64,000 nt of DNA from Alkalihalophilus marmarensis DSM 21297 (GTDB lineage: Bacteria > Bacillota > Bacilli > Bacillales > Bacillaceae_D). Position 1 is the first letter of the stretch, and each line of letters begins with the position of its first letter. The notes beneath the pieces are model-generated. The model was given only the letters and a program-made list of their open reading frames with translations. It was not told the origin of the DNA and searched no databases. Of this stretch, positions 54,281 through 63,921 are shown one piece after another. The stretch spans positions 53,187 to 117,186 of the forward strand of contig NZ_ATAE01000037.1 in NCBI RefSeq assembly GCF_000474275.2. Reading direction: 5' to 3'. A program made the translations under genes and the position numbers.

Positions 54281-55546
54281 ATGAATACAACGAAAAACAG
54301 GTGGTTAATTGCTTTATCTGCCATCGCTATCCACCTATCCATTGGCGGAGCTTATGCTTACAGTGTCTACACGTATCCTATAAGTGAGCAAATGGGCTGG
54401 TCGCCAACAGAGATTACGATTGCCTTTACGATTATGATGGCGCTCGCTGGTACTTCTGCAGCTTTCTTCGGAAAATTTGTTGAACGCAGCGGACCTAGAA
54501 AATCTGCCATTGTTGCTGCTGTCCTTTTCGGTTTAGGACAAGCTGGTTCAGGTGTTGCCATTGCGCTCGGGTCCTTGCCGCTTTTCCTGTTAACATATGG
54601 ACTAGCCAGTGGATTAGGTCTTGGTATCGGATATATTTCACCTGTATCTACTCTTGTAAAGTGGTTTCCTGACAGACGAGGACTCGCAACAGGCATGGCA
54701 GTTCTCGGATTTGGGAGCGGCGCACTTATTACAGCACCCATCGCTGCTAATTTGATGAGCACCATTGGCATCTCCGCTACATTTTACGTACTCGGTGCCT
54801 GTTATTTCGCCTTAATGCTTGTGGGTGCTTCCTATATTGCCCCGCCAAAAGAAGGTTGGATGCCGGCTTCGATGAAACGTAATATCGCTTCTGGAAAAAA
54901 AGTAATCAAAAAAGATCTTCAGCAGCTGACTTCAAACGAGGCTGTCAAAACGAAACGCTTTTGGATGCTTTGGACAATGATGTTGATCAATACAACAGCC
55001 GGAATTATGATGATCTCTGTTGCTTCTCCAATGGCTCAAGAGGTTGTAGGCTTATCTGCCGCTGCAGCTGCTACATTGGTTGGGATCATGGGTATCTTTA
55101 ATGGGGGCGGCCGTCTTGGCTGGGCAGCCATTTCAGATTATATTGGACGCTCAAACGTCTTTCTCATATTCTTTGTAATCCAAACGATTGCCTTTCTAAC
55201 ATTACCGATGATTACTAATGTTATCATCTTCCAGCTTCTTATACTGCTTGTTGTCAGCTGTTATGGCGGCGGTTTCTCCAATCTCCCAGCCTTTGTAGGA
55301 GATTTATTTGGAACAAAGCAGTTAGGGGCCATTCACGGCTACTTATTAACAACATGGTCACTTGGCGGGATATTGGGTCCAATGATCGTATCCCAAATTA
55401 GAGAACGTACAGACAGCTATATTCCCGTTTTCTATGTCTTCTCAGCCTTGATTCTGCTTGCGCTGCTTGTGTCTATTATGATGAAGCTAGATATTAAAAA
55501 GAGTGAACAAGAAACAAAACAAAGACAGGAACAAGTCGTTTCTTAA
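54281..55546 (+). CDS. OFA-family MFS transporter (oxalate/formate or lactate/pyruvate type)
   Basis: A 421-residue twelve-segment MFS protein. The N-terminus WLIALSAIAIHLSIGGAYAY and then VYTYPISEQMGWSPTEI, and GLGLGIGYISPVSTLVKWFP are typical of the OFA family, which includes OxlT and E. coli YhjX. AAGGAGGAG precedes the ATG. Likely substrate is a small monocarboxylate; Arg/Lys residues in the core decide this and cannot be judged by eye. Single gene. Confidence 0.8.
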   Translation: MNTTKNRWLIALSAIAIHLSIGGAYAYSVYTYPISEQMGWSPTEITIAFTIMMALAGTSAAFFGKFVERSGPRKSAIVAAVLFGLGQAGSGVAIALGSLPLFLLTYGLASGLGLGIGYISPVSTLVKWFPDRRGLATGMAVLGFGSGALITAPIAANLMSTIGISATFYVLGACYFALMLVGASYIAPPKEGWMPASMKRNIASGKKVIKKDLQQLTSNEAVKTKRFWMLWTMMLINTTAGIMMISVASPMAQEVVGLSAAAAATLVGIMGIFNGGGRLGWAAISDYIGRSNVFLIFFVIQTIAFLTLPMITNVIIFQLLILLVVSCYGGGFSNLPAFVGDLFGTKQLGAIHGYLLTTWSLGGILGPMIVSQIRERTDSYIPVFYVFSALILLALLVSIMMKLDIKKSEQETKQRQEQVVS

Positions 55547-55565
55547 CCTTGCAAGCAGCAAAATA

Positions 55566-55581
55566 GACTGACTGGTCAGTC
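55566..55581. promoter_or_regulatory. TetR-operator-like palindrome
   Basis: GACTGAC-tg-GTCAGTC, 7-bp arms around two bases, fits operators of many TetR-family repressors of Firmicutes. It sits 20 bases past the OFA stop and just before a terminator, not at an evident promoter. No TetR gene is in the window. Confidence 0.35.
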
Positions 55582-55583
55582 CA

Positions 55584-55628
55584 AAAAAGGTCTTGCGCAT
55601 AAGCTGATGCTTATCGCAGGACCTTTTT
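55584..55628. terminator. Bidirectional terminator between OFA gene and ythQ
   Basis: AAAAAGGTCTTGCG-ATAAGC pairs with GCTTAT-CGCAGGACCTTTTT (one bulge, one G-T), between convergent genes. Confidence 0.92.
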
Positions 55629-55631
55629 CCA

Positions 55632-57329
55632 TTATTCTTTTACAAAATTAATAGTGATTCCCCGGTCAATCTCCTTGGCTGTGAAGGTTAAAGCTCCCCA
55701 TACCGTTATAGCGGTAATGAACAGGTTTAGTGCCAAGCCGACTAACGTCACTATGATTGGCATACTCGATTTTAACCCGATTATCCATTGAACAATCATC
55801 ATAAAAAAACCACTTGATTCATCCCCCAGCAAAAAAACTAGCTCACTGGCAGGCAGTAATGTTAAGCCAAATGGAATTACTTGTATGAGCACATACCCCA
55901 TTGCGACAAATAATAAAATGAACGAGGTTCCTGTTTCTAAGCGATTTTGAGGGTTTTTATGATTAAACTTCGCCCCAATGGCACCAAAATATAATCCGAT
56001 AGCGCTTGAGCCTAGACCGGTTAATCCAATTAACAACCAACCAGCTACCGTATGAAAAGGTGACCATCCGAATATAATAGCACAAATGATCTGCAGTATT
56101 CCGATAAATCCGAATAGAATCAGCCAATGAATCCACAGTTTCCCAACAGCAACCTCAATTCCCTTTAAGGGCAGCACCCGCAGCAGGTCAATTGAACTTC
56201 CTTCTCTTGCAACAGAGCCAGAAGTGAATGTCGACGTCATAAAGGAAAACAACCCTAGAGCAATAGCTTGAAGACTGATCCAAGAAAGGGCGGGAACTGT
56301 TTGAAGAAACTCCATATTGCCGTCTCGAATCATAATCGAGAAGATAGGAAAGAACATAAAAAATGTCATAGGAATCAGCATCGTCCATTCTCTCATATCC
56401 CTCTTGATCGTCCGCCATTCTTTTAATCCAACCTCAATGATTGGAGTCCTTACTTTAAATACAGCAGAGGATGCCTTCTTTTTCTTTCGGTTTGATCTGC
56501 TTTCATTCATCTGAATCCAGCCTGTACGAAATCCTTTATCCACCAGCATAGAAGATAGATACAAGACAGCGAACGTCAAACCTGCGAGCAATCCACTAAA
56601 CAAAATGGTTTCTCCCGTTACGTCACCGAGTAAAAGATGACTGACGCTTTCTCCAGCCCAATACAATGGCAGCCATTGAGGAAGCTCTGGGATAAGCATA
56701 GAAGACTCCCCCCCGCCCCCTCGAGACATCATTGTAGGGATTTGAAAGGCCACATAGCCTAGAATCCCTGCAAAAGCAGTAATTACAGTCATCAATTCTT
56801 TCGCTCTATGGGCAGGGATCATTTGAATAAGAAGTAAATTAAGTAAATAAGCAATCCCAAGCCCCATTAATACAACCAAAATGGCTGTAAAATAAGCAAA
56901 TGGGTAATAAAATATATTGGCCCCCGCACCTAGACCAAACATGGTAAGTAAGACGAGTGAAGCTGCTAAAATCAGCCCTGGTATTCCAAGAAATACCTGC
57001 GTGAACTTTGCCCAGTAAATATGAGTTGATTTTAATGGCAAAGTGAACAACAAGGTTAAGTCATCATCGCCGTACAATTTGGTAAACACTTGTGGTACAG
57101 CAAATAAAATTAAGAAAGCAAAAAGAGATAGAAAACTAAGAGAAAGGATATCACTTAGTAATTCTCCCGGAAGCGTCCTTGCTACAGAAAATACGATACC
57201 GCTAAAAAAGAGAACCGCAAATCCTATTGCAACACCAGAAATGATAAGCGTCGTTTTGGCTTTATCGGAAGATTCTTTAAAGCTATTAAGATTCATCCTC
57301 CAAAACCAGCGAATTAGATTCCACGTCAT
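55632..57329 (-). CDS. ythQ: ABC transporter permease, YthQ-like
   Basis: A 565-residue membrane protein with two six-segment halves split by a loop rich in Lys/Arg (ESRSNRKKKKASSAVFKVRT). KLYGDDDLTLLFTLPLKSTHIYWAKF is typical of YthQ-type exporter subunits. I choose ATG 57329 with GAGGTGAGGG before it; codons upstream overlap the ATPase gene end. It directly follows the ATPase gene. Exported substrate unknown. Confidence 0.78.
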   Translation of the reverse strand: MTWNLIRWFWRMNLNSFKESSDKAKTTLIISGVAIGFAVLFFSGIVFSVARTLPGELLSDILSLSFLSLFAFLILFAVPQVFTKLYGDDDLTLLFTLPLKSTHIYWAKFTQVFLGIPGLILAASLVLLTMFGLGAGANIFYYPFAYFTAILVVLMGLGIAYLLNLLLIQMIPAHRAKELMTVITAFAGILGYVAFQIPTMMSRGGGGESSMLIPELPQWLPLYWAGESVSHLLLGDVTGETILFSGLLAGLTFAVLYLSSMLVDKGFRTGWIQMNESRSNRKKKKASSAVFKVRTPIIEVGLKEWRTIKRDMREWTMLIPMTFFMFFPIFSIMIRDGNMEFLQTVPALSWISLQAIALGLFSFMTSTFTSGSVAREGSSIDLLRVLPLKGIEVAVGKLWIHWLILFGFIGILQIICAIIFGWSPFHTVAGWLLIGLTGLGSSAIGLYFGAIGAKFNHKNPQNRLETGTSFILLFVAMGYVLIQVIPFGLTLLPASELVFLLGDESSGFFMMIVQWIIGLKSSMPIIVTLVGLALNLFITAITVWGALTFTAKEIDRGITINFVKE

Positions 57330-57339
57330 ACCCTCACCT

Positions 57340-58134
57340 CTATTCCCTAATCCCTTTTGATGGATAATCTTCCATTTCTTGCACATATGATTGTGTTTCA
57401 CGATCTCCAGTCAGCTCCAAGAAAAGATCTTCAAGCGATGAATCCTCACTGCCTTTTTCCTGACGTAATTCATCTACTGTTCCAACTGTTAATAGATCCC
57501 CATTTTTAATAATAGCAACCCGGTCACACATCTGCTCAGCAATTTCTAAAATGTGAGTGGACATAAATACCGTCATGCCGCCTCTACATAATTCTTGAAG
57601 CAGATTTTTCATCGTACGAGCTCCTTTTGGATCTAGTCCCACAGTGGGCTCATCAAGAAATAACACTTTCGGTTCGTGCAGAAGCGCTGCACACAGACTA
57701 AGCTTTTGTTTCATCCCATGCGAATAGGTTTCAATGAGCTCATCTAACCTATGTTCAAGCTGAAACATGCGGACATACCGTTCGGCTCTTTCTTCAAACT
57801 CTTCTTCCTTCAATCGAAACACACTCGCTGTAAACTGCAAAAACTCATTCCCCGTCAGTTTAGGATAGAGTTTTGGCTGATCAGGTACGTAGGCAATCTT
57901 TTTTTTAGCCTCAAGTGCTTCCTTCCACATGTTCACCCCGGAAATATGAACCGTTCCGTTTGTTGGCTCTAGCAATCCTGTCATCATCTTAATCGTTGTC
58001 GTTTTCCCCGATCCATTGGGCCCTAGAAAGCAAAAAAGTTCCCCCTTTTTCACTTCTAAATCAAATGGTTTAACGGCATGATTTTCTCCGTACTCTTTTG
58101 ATAGTTGATTAAGCTTGATCCTTACTTCATTCAA
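57340..58134 (-). CDS. ythP: ABC transporter ATP-binding protein, YthP-like
   Basis: A 264-residue ABC ATPase of the export type: Walker A GPNGSGKTTT (about residue 39), Q-loop YVPDQPKLYP, signature YSHGMKQKLSL (variant of LSGGQ), Walker B VLFLDEPTVGLD, switch His in STHILE. The tail of about 40 residues after the core is acidic. GGGGGGAG lies before the ATG. Partner of the permease ten bases downstream; together they form a YthPQ-type exporter. Confidence 0.85.
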   Translation of the reverse strand: MNEVRIKLNQLSKEYGENHAVKPFDLEVKKGELFCFLGPNGSGKTTTIKMMTGLLEPTNGTVHISGVNMWKEALEAKKKIAYVPDQPKLYPKLTGNEFLQFTASVFRLKEEEFEERAERYVRMFQLEHRLDELIETYSHGMKQKLSLCAALLHEPKVLFLDEPTVGLDPKGARTMKNLLQELCRGGMTVFMSTHILEIAEQMCDRVAIIKNGDLLTVGTVDELRQEKGSEDSSLEDLFLELTGDRETQSYVQEMEDYPSKGIRE

Positions 58135-58189
58135 GCTGCTCCCCCCTTACTTATCTATCATCTGATATGTATAGCCTAGATTAAAAAAA

Positions 58190-58227
58190 GATAAGGTGAA
58201 TCATCACAGAGATGAATTCACCTTATC
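58190..58227 (-). terminator. Terminator after the Na/Pi cotransporter gene
   Basis: GATAAGGTGAAT / ATTCACCTTATC perfect stem; T7 on the reverse strand. Confidence 0.9.
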
Positions 58228-58258
58228 ATCCTAACATAATTTGTCATTAAATTCAGGC

Positions 58259-59857
58259 TTAGATAATACCTAGCACCGTTCTCGATATATTCATAGAGGC
58301 ATGCTGCAAGCGCATAAGCTGATTGACTAAATCAAGATAAATAGCGCTTATTGCCGGGTTGTATTCATTCTGCTGAAGCAGCGTATTGAAATGATCAAAT
58401 CTAAAATCTCTTTCTTTCTCACTAAGTGCGCCTTGTTCTCTAATGACTTTTCGAACTTGCTTATTATTTTTTTCTTCACAAGCTGTGATTGCATGCTGCA
58501 AAATATCTTCAATAGTTGGGATAAACTCTTTTAATCTCTCGGCATCTTCTGCCACTAACTCAAAATGCTGATTTCGCAGTTTTTCAATATTAGCTGAAAT
58601 TTGGAGGACAATAGCACCTATCTGCTCTAGGTCATTTAACATATATAGGAGCTTTACCTCTTGGTCTGATTGTTCCTTTGACAAATCTTGCTGGGCAAGC
58701 TTTAAAAGATACTGTTGAATAATTAAATAAGCTTGATCTATATATTCTTCTTTGCGTACGATCACATGATGGTCTATGTTCCCGTCTATAATTGCCGGAA
58801 TGGGAGCAATTATTTCCGTTTGAATATAACGCGAGAGCTTGAGTACTTCTTTCTCAGTCTGAATAAGGGCTTCATCCGGGATTGCTAAATATTGCTCACT
58901 TATATGAACAACCTGCCTTGGTTCAGATGGAGGGAGAAACCTAGTCATTAATTTAGCCAAAAGAGCTAAAAATGGGAGCCAGCATAGCGCTAAAAAGATA
59001 TTAAAAGCAGTATGAAAGTTAGCAATCTGTCGTTCTGCTTCACCAGGGATAAACATACTAATCACAGGGAATATCAATAACATCATTCCAACCACAACGA
59101 CAATTGACAGCTTCATAACTAAATAGGCAAAGGCAACCCTTTTTCCTTCCCGTGAAACAGAGAAGCTAGCAATTAAGACAGGTACAGTTGATCCTACATT
59201 TGCTCCAAGCACAAGCCAAATGACTTCTTCATAACCCATCGCGCCTGCTGAATAAAAGGAAATCCCAATAATAATCATTGCCACGCTGCTATGAAGGGCT
59301 GCGGTTACCCCTACACTCAAAAGAAAAAGCCAGATTGGTTGACTCGTTAGACGCAGCATCCATTCTGTTATAAAAGGATCATTTGCTAAAGGTGAGACTG
59401 CTTGTGACAGGTAAGAAATTCCGAATAACACTAACCCTAGACCGAGAAGAACTTCACCCGCTGGTTTCACACGATCCGTAGAGATAAACACAAGGAAAAT
59501 AACACCGAGAAAGATAAATACCGGGGAAAGCTGACTAATATTGAAAGCAAGCACTTGCACAGTGAGTGTCGTTCCAATTGCAGAACCTAATATCACACCT
59601 AGTGCTTGCACAAACGTGATGATCGAGTGACTCACTAGTCCGACTGCAATAATGGACATCACCGTGCTGCTTTGTAAGAAAAAAGTAAAAAAGAGACCAA
59701 CAATTAATGCCTGTAATCTATTTTTAACGAGTACGCCCATTTGATGACGCAGTTTATTAATAGCTGCTTTTTGTAATCCTTTACTTAGTCGATTCATTCC
59801 ATATAAAAAGATGCCAAGCCCTCCTATGAAGCTTAGAAGGCTCTGTGTAATCATCAT
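58259..59857 (-). CDS. Na/Pi cotransporter family protein (NptA/YjbB-like) with C-terminal PhoU-like domain
   Basis: A 532-residue membrane protein. Two inverted halves carry the PNaS motifs FFLQSSTVMSII and, in the second, ALHSSVAMIIIG; GSAIGTTLTV and GANVGSTVPV follow them. Residues about 340-530 are soluble and helical like PhoU. It takes up or releases phosphate with sodium. Start ATG 59857, whose first bases overlap the stop of the PhoU gene, so both are coupled. Confidence 0.85.
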   Translation of the reverse strand: MMITQSLLSFIGGLGIFLYGMNRLSKGLQKAAINKLRHQMGVLVKNRLQALIVGLFFTFFLQSSTVMSIIAVGLVSHSIITFVQALGVILGSAIGTTLTVQVLAFNISQLSPVFIFLGVIFLVFISTDRVKPAGEVLLGLGLVLFGISYLSQAVSPLANDPFITEWMLRLTSQPIWLFLLSVGVTAALHSSVAMIIIGISFYSAGAMGYEEVIWLVLGANVGSTVPVLIASFSVSREGKRVAFAYLVMKLSIVVVVGMMLLIFPVISMFIPGEAERQIANFHTAFNIFLALCWLPFLALLAKLMTRFLPPSEPRQVVHISEQYLAIPDEALIQTEKEVLKLSRYIQTEIIAPIPAIIDGNIDHHVIVRKEEYIDQAYLIIQQYLLKLAQQDLSKEQSDQEVKLLYMLNDLEQIGAIVLQISANIEKLRNQHFELVAEDAERLKEFIPTIEDILQHAITACEEKNNKQVRKVIREQGALSEKERDFRFDHFNTLLQQNEYNPAISAIYLDLVNQLMRLQHASMNISRTVLGII

Positions 59858-60522
59858 GGAGAATTCCTGCTTATTGAGGAGTGGCAGTCTAGTAAATACT
59901 GTCTGTAATCTCTCGCTGCATTGGAAACATGATCGGCCATCCTTTCAAAGAATCGACTCATTAAAATCAACTTGCCCCCGCTGTCTGCAGGAAGCTGCTC
60001 TAGTCTAAGAGAATCAGTAATCCGTTTAAAGGACTTTTTATTCAAACGATTAACGACCTCGTCTTCTTTTTCATAAATAGCTTTTAAGCGTGAACAATCT
60101 TCCTCTTTAATCCCCTCTTTAAGAGACTCAAGCATTTGACCAATATTCTTCATAAACTGAGAAAAAGATTGTATGACAAGATGAGGTACTGAGTCAATTG
60201 GCGCCACAACAATGATATTAATGACATGATCACCAACACGCTCTAAATCTTTAGCCATCTTTGAAAATAAGAAAAGCCCCTTCACTTGTTTGATGGCGAG
60301 CTGTTCATAGGATAAGAGCTCAAGTACCTTTTTTTGGATCATTTTATTAATGGCATTCATATCTTTTTCTGCTTGCAAAATACTTTCCTTATCAAAGGTT
60401 GAGTCTTTCTCTATCGATTCTGAGCTAAGCTGCAGCATCTGGTAGCTTAATTCGACCATTAAAAGAAGCCGTTCTTTCAATTCATTTATTTCTCTGTCAA
60501 GAAAGTTGGTCCGTGTCAGCAT
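59854..60522 (-). CDS. PhoU-domain protein
   Basis: A 222-residue all-helical protein with two PhoU repeats; MAKDLERVGDHVINI and SRFFERMADHVSNAA are the metal-binding E/DxxxD-type motifs. PhoU proteins modulate phosphate uptake. Here it pairs with a Na/Pi cotransporter rather than with a Pst system, and its stop overlaps the cotransporter ATG. It probably gates that transporter. Confidence 0.83.
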   Translation of the reverse strand: MLTRTNFLDREINELKERLLLMVELSYQMLQLSSESIEKDSTFDKESILQAEKDMNAINKMIQKKVLELLSYEQLAIKQVKGLFLFSKMAKDLERVGDHVINIIVVAPIDSVPHLVIQSFSQFMKNIGQMLESLKEGIKEEDCSRLKAIYEKEDEVVNRLNKKSFKRITDSLRLEQLPADSGGKLILMSRFFERMADHVSNAARDYRQYLLDCHSSISRNSP

Positions 60523-60550
60523 CCGTATCCCCCCTTCTTATACTTGTATA

Positions 60551-60589
60551 GAAAAGTCTTACTCACTATGCGTATGAGTAAGACTTTTC
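60551..60589 (-). terminator. Terminator after ugpB
   Basis: GAAAAGTCTTACTCA pairs perfectly with TGAGTAAGACTTTTC. Confidence 0.92.
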
Positions 60590-60599
60590 ATTGTTTTAA

Positions 60600-61901
60600 T
60601 TAATGATTTAATGCTTCATCAATTAACTCTTTTGCTTTATTCAGCGATGCATCAGGATCATTTTGCTGATAGAGCTCTTCAATCGCATTTTCGATAATAT
60701 TTCTGGCCTCAGGGAAAACATTCATCAATGCCCCTTGAGTTGCAGGCGTCAGCTGAGTGTTTTGCAGCTGCTCTACAGCTGTTGTAAATTGAGGAAATTC
60801 TTCATATACAGCAGCCAGCTCCTCTACCTCATAAGCTGCGGGCGTAATCGGGAAGTACCCTGTTGCCGCAGCCCATTTTGCTTGCACTTCAGGATCAGCT
60901 GTATACTTTACAAACTCCCATGCAGCTTGCTGTTCCTCATCCGATACTTGGTTTGTAATCCACAAAGATCCACCTCCGACAATCACACCGTTTGCTTCTT
61001 CTCCGTCTACATGCGGTAAGAAAGCTGTACCGACTTCGAAGGGAGAATCATTGACATTATCACGAGTTGCCGCTGTGGAATCAAGATACATTGCAACCTG
61101 GCCTGCACGGAATGCAGCGCGAATATCATCCCACTGACGACCGAAGTTGCCAAGCGTTCCTGCTTCATCCATCTCGTTTAACCAATTAAAAATATTTTGC
61201 CCTGCCTCACCATTAATCAAAGCTTCGGCAGGCTCTCCGCCGCGACCGTTGTCTTGATCAAGATAATGAGCCCCTTGATTCGCTAATAACTGCTCAAAGA
61301 ACCAGCCATAAATAAGAATAGCAAAACCGTTAGCATCTGTTTGATCAGTTAATGTTTGAGCGGCTTCCTTCACCTCTTCAAAGGTACGAGGAGGATTTTC
61401 TGGGTCAAGCCCCGCTTCTTTAAACATATCCTTGTTGTAAAACATAATGGCATTTGATGTATTAAACGGCATCGAATACAGATCACCATCTAACTCATAA
61501 TAGCCTAAAATATTTTCTTCAAGCTGGCTCACATCAAAACCGTCTGCATCAACAAATTCTTGCATTGGAGTGATAAAACCGCTGTCACTCATGTATTTAG
61601 TTCCCACTTCGTACACTTGCACTAAAGAAGGGGCCTCAGTTGAGCCGCCAACTGCTCGCAACTGATTTAGGAGCTCCTCATAGCTGCCCTGATAAACGGC
61701 TTCTACTTCAACAGTGTCTGATTGAGCATTAAAATCTGCAACCATTTCATCAATCGCCTGCCCAGGGCCTCCCCCCATTGCATGCCAAAACGTAATCTTT
61801 TTCTTGCCATCTTCTGTTGCAGAATCATTTCCGCCGCAAGCCGCCACGACAAACAACATTAAACAGACGACCACACCTAGCCAGACTTTCCGACTCTTCA
61901 T
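60600..61901 (-). CDS. ugpB: Extracellular substrate-binding lipoprotein, UgpB-like
   Basis: A 433-residue solute-binding protein. The signal peptide ends in the lipobox VVAACGG (Cys at about 22), so it is lipid-anchored. TFWHAMGGGPGQAIDEMVADFN and YNKDMFKEAGLDPENPPRTFEE are typical of the UgpB group of family 1 binding proteins, which bind glycerol-3-phosphate or glycerophosphodiesters. Third gene of the ugpA-ugpE-ugpB operon. A general sugar ligand cannot be excluded. Confidence 0.83.
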   Translation of the reverse strand: MKSRKVWLGVVVCLMLFVVAACGGNDSATEDGKKKITFWHAMGGGPGQAIDEMVADFNAQSDTVEVEAVYQGSYEELLNQLRAVGGSTEAPSLVQVYEVGTKYMSDSGFITPMQEFVDADGFDVSQLEENILGYYELDGDLYSMPFNTSNAIMFYNKDMFKEAGLDPENPPRTFEEVKEAAQTLTDQTDANGFAILIYGWFFEQLLANQGAHYLDQDNGRGGEPAEALINGEAGQNIFNWLNEMDEAGTLGNFGRQWDDIRAAFRAGQVAMYLDSTAATRDNVNDSPFEVGTAFLPHVDGEEANGVIVGGGSLWITNQVSDEEQQAAWEFVKYTADPEVQAKWAAATGYFPITPAAYEVEELAAVYEEFPQFTTAVEQLQNTQLTPATQGALMNVFPEARNIIENAIEELYQQNDPDASLNKAKELIDEALNH

Positions 61902-61923
61902 TATCTTCTCCCCTTTTTTATAT

Positions 61924-62733
61924 TTATCCCTTTATAGCTCCAGCCATTAACCCTTTACGAATATGTTTTAGGCCAAAGAATAAAAGCAGCAGAGTCGGCA
62001 GCAAAATCATCACTACTGCTGCCATTACCATATTCCAAGATGTCGATGATTCTTGAGCAATCATCATTTTCAGTCCAATTTGAACCGTTCTGACATCATT
62101 ATTACTCGTCACTAAAAGCGGCCAGAGATACATATTCCACGTCGTTAAGAAACCATATATCCCAAGCGCACTTAATGTAGATTTAGAAAGAGGCAGAACA
62201 AAGTTCCAATAGAAACGAAATCTTGAACACCCATCCATTTGAGCGGATTCAAAGATCTCCTTAGGAATCGTTAAGAAATGCTGTCTTAACAAGAAGATTC
62301 CAAAAGCTAGTGCAAAAAATGGCACAGTTAATCCTTGATACGTGTTAACCCACCCTAAATTGAGGATCGTAAAGTAATTAGGGATGACTGTCGCTTCCCA
62401 AGGAATAAGCATCGTTGAAATAAAAAGTGCAAAGATAATTCCTCTTCCCTTAAAAGGAATGAAGACAAACGCATACGCTGCCAGACTACAGACAATTAAC
62501 TGACCAATCATAACAACAAATGAAACAATGAAACTATTAGTAAGGAACTGGAGCAACGGGACTCTATTAAACGCTTGCCCGTAACTTTCTACGCTAGGTG
62601 ATGCAGGGATGAGAGCTCCGCTGAAAATCTCTCGAGTAGACATGAGACTTGCTGAGAATGCATAGAGGATGGGAAAGAAAATAGCCAATGCTGAAGCAAT
62701 TAATAAGATGTAGAGAATGATTTTTTTCATCAT
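61924..62733 (-). CDS. ugpE: ABC transporter permease, UgpE-like
   Basis: A 269-residue inner-membrane permease with six segments of the MalG/UgpE type; the EAA loop is EIFESAQMDGCSRFRFYWNF. It forms the channel with UgpA. Its ATG overlaps the ugpA stop (62730-62733), and ugpB follows 22 bases later. No matching ATPase is in the operon. Confidence 0.83.
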   Translation of the reverse strand: MMKKIILYILLIASALAIFFPILYAFSASLMSTREIFSGALIPASPSVESYGQAFNRVPLLQFLTNSFIVSFVVMIGQLIVCSLAAYAFVFIPFKGRGIIFALFISTMLIPWEATVIPNYFTILNLGWVNTYQGLTVPFFALAFGIFLLRQHFLTIPKEIFESAQMDGCSRFRFYWNFVLPLSKSTLSALGIYGFLTTWNMYLWPLLVTSNNDVRTVQIGLKMMIAQESSTSWNMVMAAVVMILLPTLLLLFFGLKHIRKGLMAGAIKG

Positions 62734-63644
62734 TGGTAGTGCACCTTCCTCTCTCCCACTTTAAATTGAAGAACAGTAAAGATAAGAATAATCAAGAATA
62801 GAACAATCGCTTGTGCACTAGCATATCCAAACCTTCCGTTATAGAAAGCCTCACGGTAAATCGAATAGACAATGAGATTTGTTGAATTAGACGGCCCTCC
62901 TCCGGTCAAAATATCGATTTGACCGAACGTTTGAAAAGAGTTAATTAACGTGACAACGCTTACAAAAAATAATGTTGGAGATAACATAGGAAGAGTAATC
63001 TTGAATAATTGATGCCAATACCCCGCACCATCAATTCGGCTGCTTTCATAAAGTTCCTCTGGTATATTTTGAAGGCCGCCTAACAAAACAATAAAGTTAA
63101 AGCCTATGTTCATCCAAATGGTTGTTATGGCTACAGAAACTAAAGCCCAATCTGATGAAGTCAGCCAATTGATCCCGTCTATACCGAACACTGCTAAAAT
63201 ATTATTAAGCACCCCAAGTGTCGGGTGAAATAAAAACAACCAAATGGTCGCCCCCGCAGCTACTGACACTCCTAAAGTCGATGAAAAAATGACACGAAAA
63301 AAAGCCATTCCTTTAAGTTTCTCATTTGCTATCACTGCTAAAAACAAAGCAAAGACGATGCCTGTAGGAACGGTATAAAGTACAAACTTAAACGTTGCCC
63401 ACATACTAGTTTGAAAGGCAACTGACTGCAGAAGCCTAGAGTAATGTCCGGCTCCGACAAAATCTTGTGTGACCCCGCCAGCTGTGGTAACAAAAAAGCT
63501 GAAGTAAAGCGTCTTTAACATGGGATAAAATAAAAAAACACTAATGACAATTAGAGCAGGGAGCAAATACAACACACCGGAAGCGATCAGTTTCCATTGT
63601 TTCTTATCAGAATTATTTCTTTCTTTATCTATGCGTTTTCCCAT
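62730..63644 (-). CDS. ugpA: ABC transporter permease, UgpA-like
   Basis: A 304-residue permease of the MalF/UgpA type with about six segments; EAA loop ELYESSRIDGAGYWHQLFKITL, and DILTGGGPSNSTNLIVYSIY near the C-terminus is typical. I use ATG 63644, preceded by AAAGGGGG; an upstream ATG seven codons earlier would overlap that site. First gene of the importer operon. The leader has an inverted repeat (63672-63720). Confidence 0.83.
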   Translation of the reverse strand: MGKRIDKERNNSDKKQWKLIASGVLYLLPALIVISVFLFYPMLKTLYFSFFVTTAGGVTQDFVGAGHYSRLLQSVAFQTSMWATFKFVLYTVPTGIVFALFLAVIANEKLKGMAFFRVIFSSTLGVSVAAGATIWLFLFHPTLGVLNNILAVFGIDGINWLTSSDWALVSVAITTIWMNIGFNFIVLLGGLQNIPEELYESSRIDGAGYWHQLFKITLPMLSPTLFFVSVVTLINSFQTFGQIDILTGGGPSNSTNLIVYSIYREAFYNGRFGYASAQAIVLFLIILIFTVLQFKVGERKVHYQ

Positions 63645-63894
63645 TAGAATGCCCCCTTTTATCATCGAGAAAGAGAACCTGCTTAAAGGACAGCAACAGC
63701 TAATATAATGGGGGTTCTCTTAATCTAAGTAAAATAAAAAAGACTGAGCGGACAGATACAAGCTAATTCATCCTATGCCTGCTAAAAAAGAATTAGTACA
63801 GCATCCGTTGGGAAATCCTGTATATACCAAACACTTATGTAATGTTCATCAACTCATGTCTATGAGAGTTTATTACTATATCAATATAAAAAAA

Positions 63895-63917
63895 ACCACA
63901 TCTATAGTAGATGTGGT
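63895..63917. terminator. Hairpin, probable terminator
   Basis: ACCACATCTA-tag-TAGATGTGGT perfect stem with A-rich left flank, so it would end reverse-strand transcription from beyond the window. Confidence 0.65.
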
Positions 63918-63921
63918 TTCC

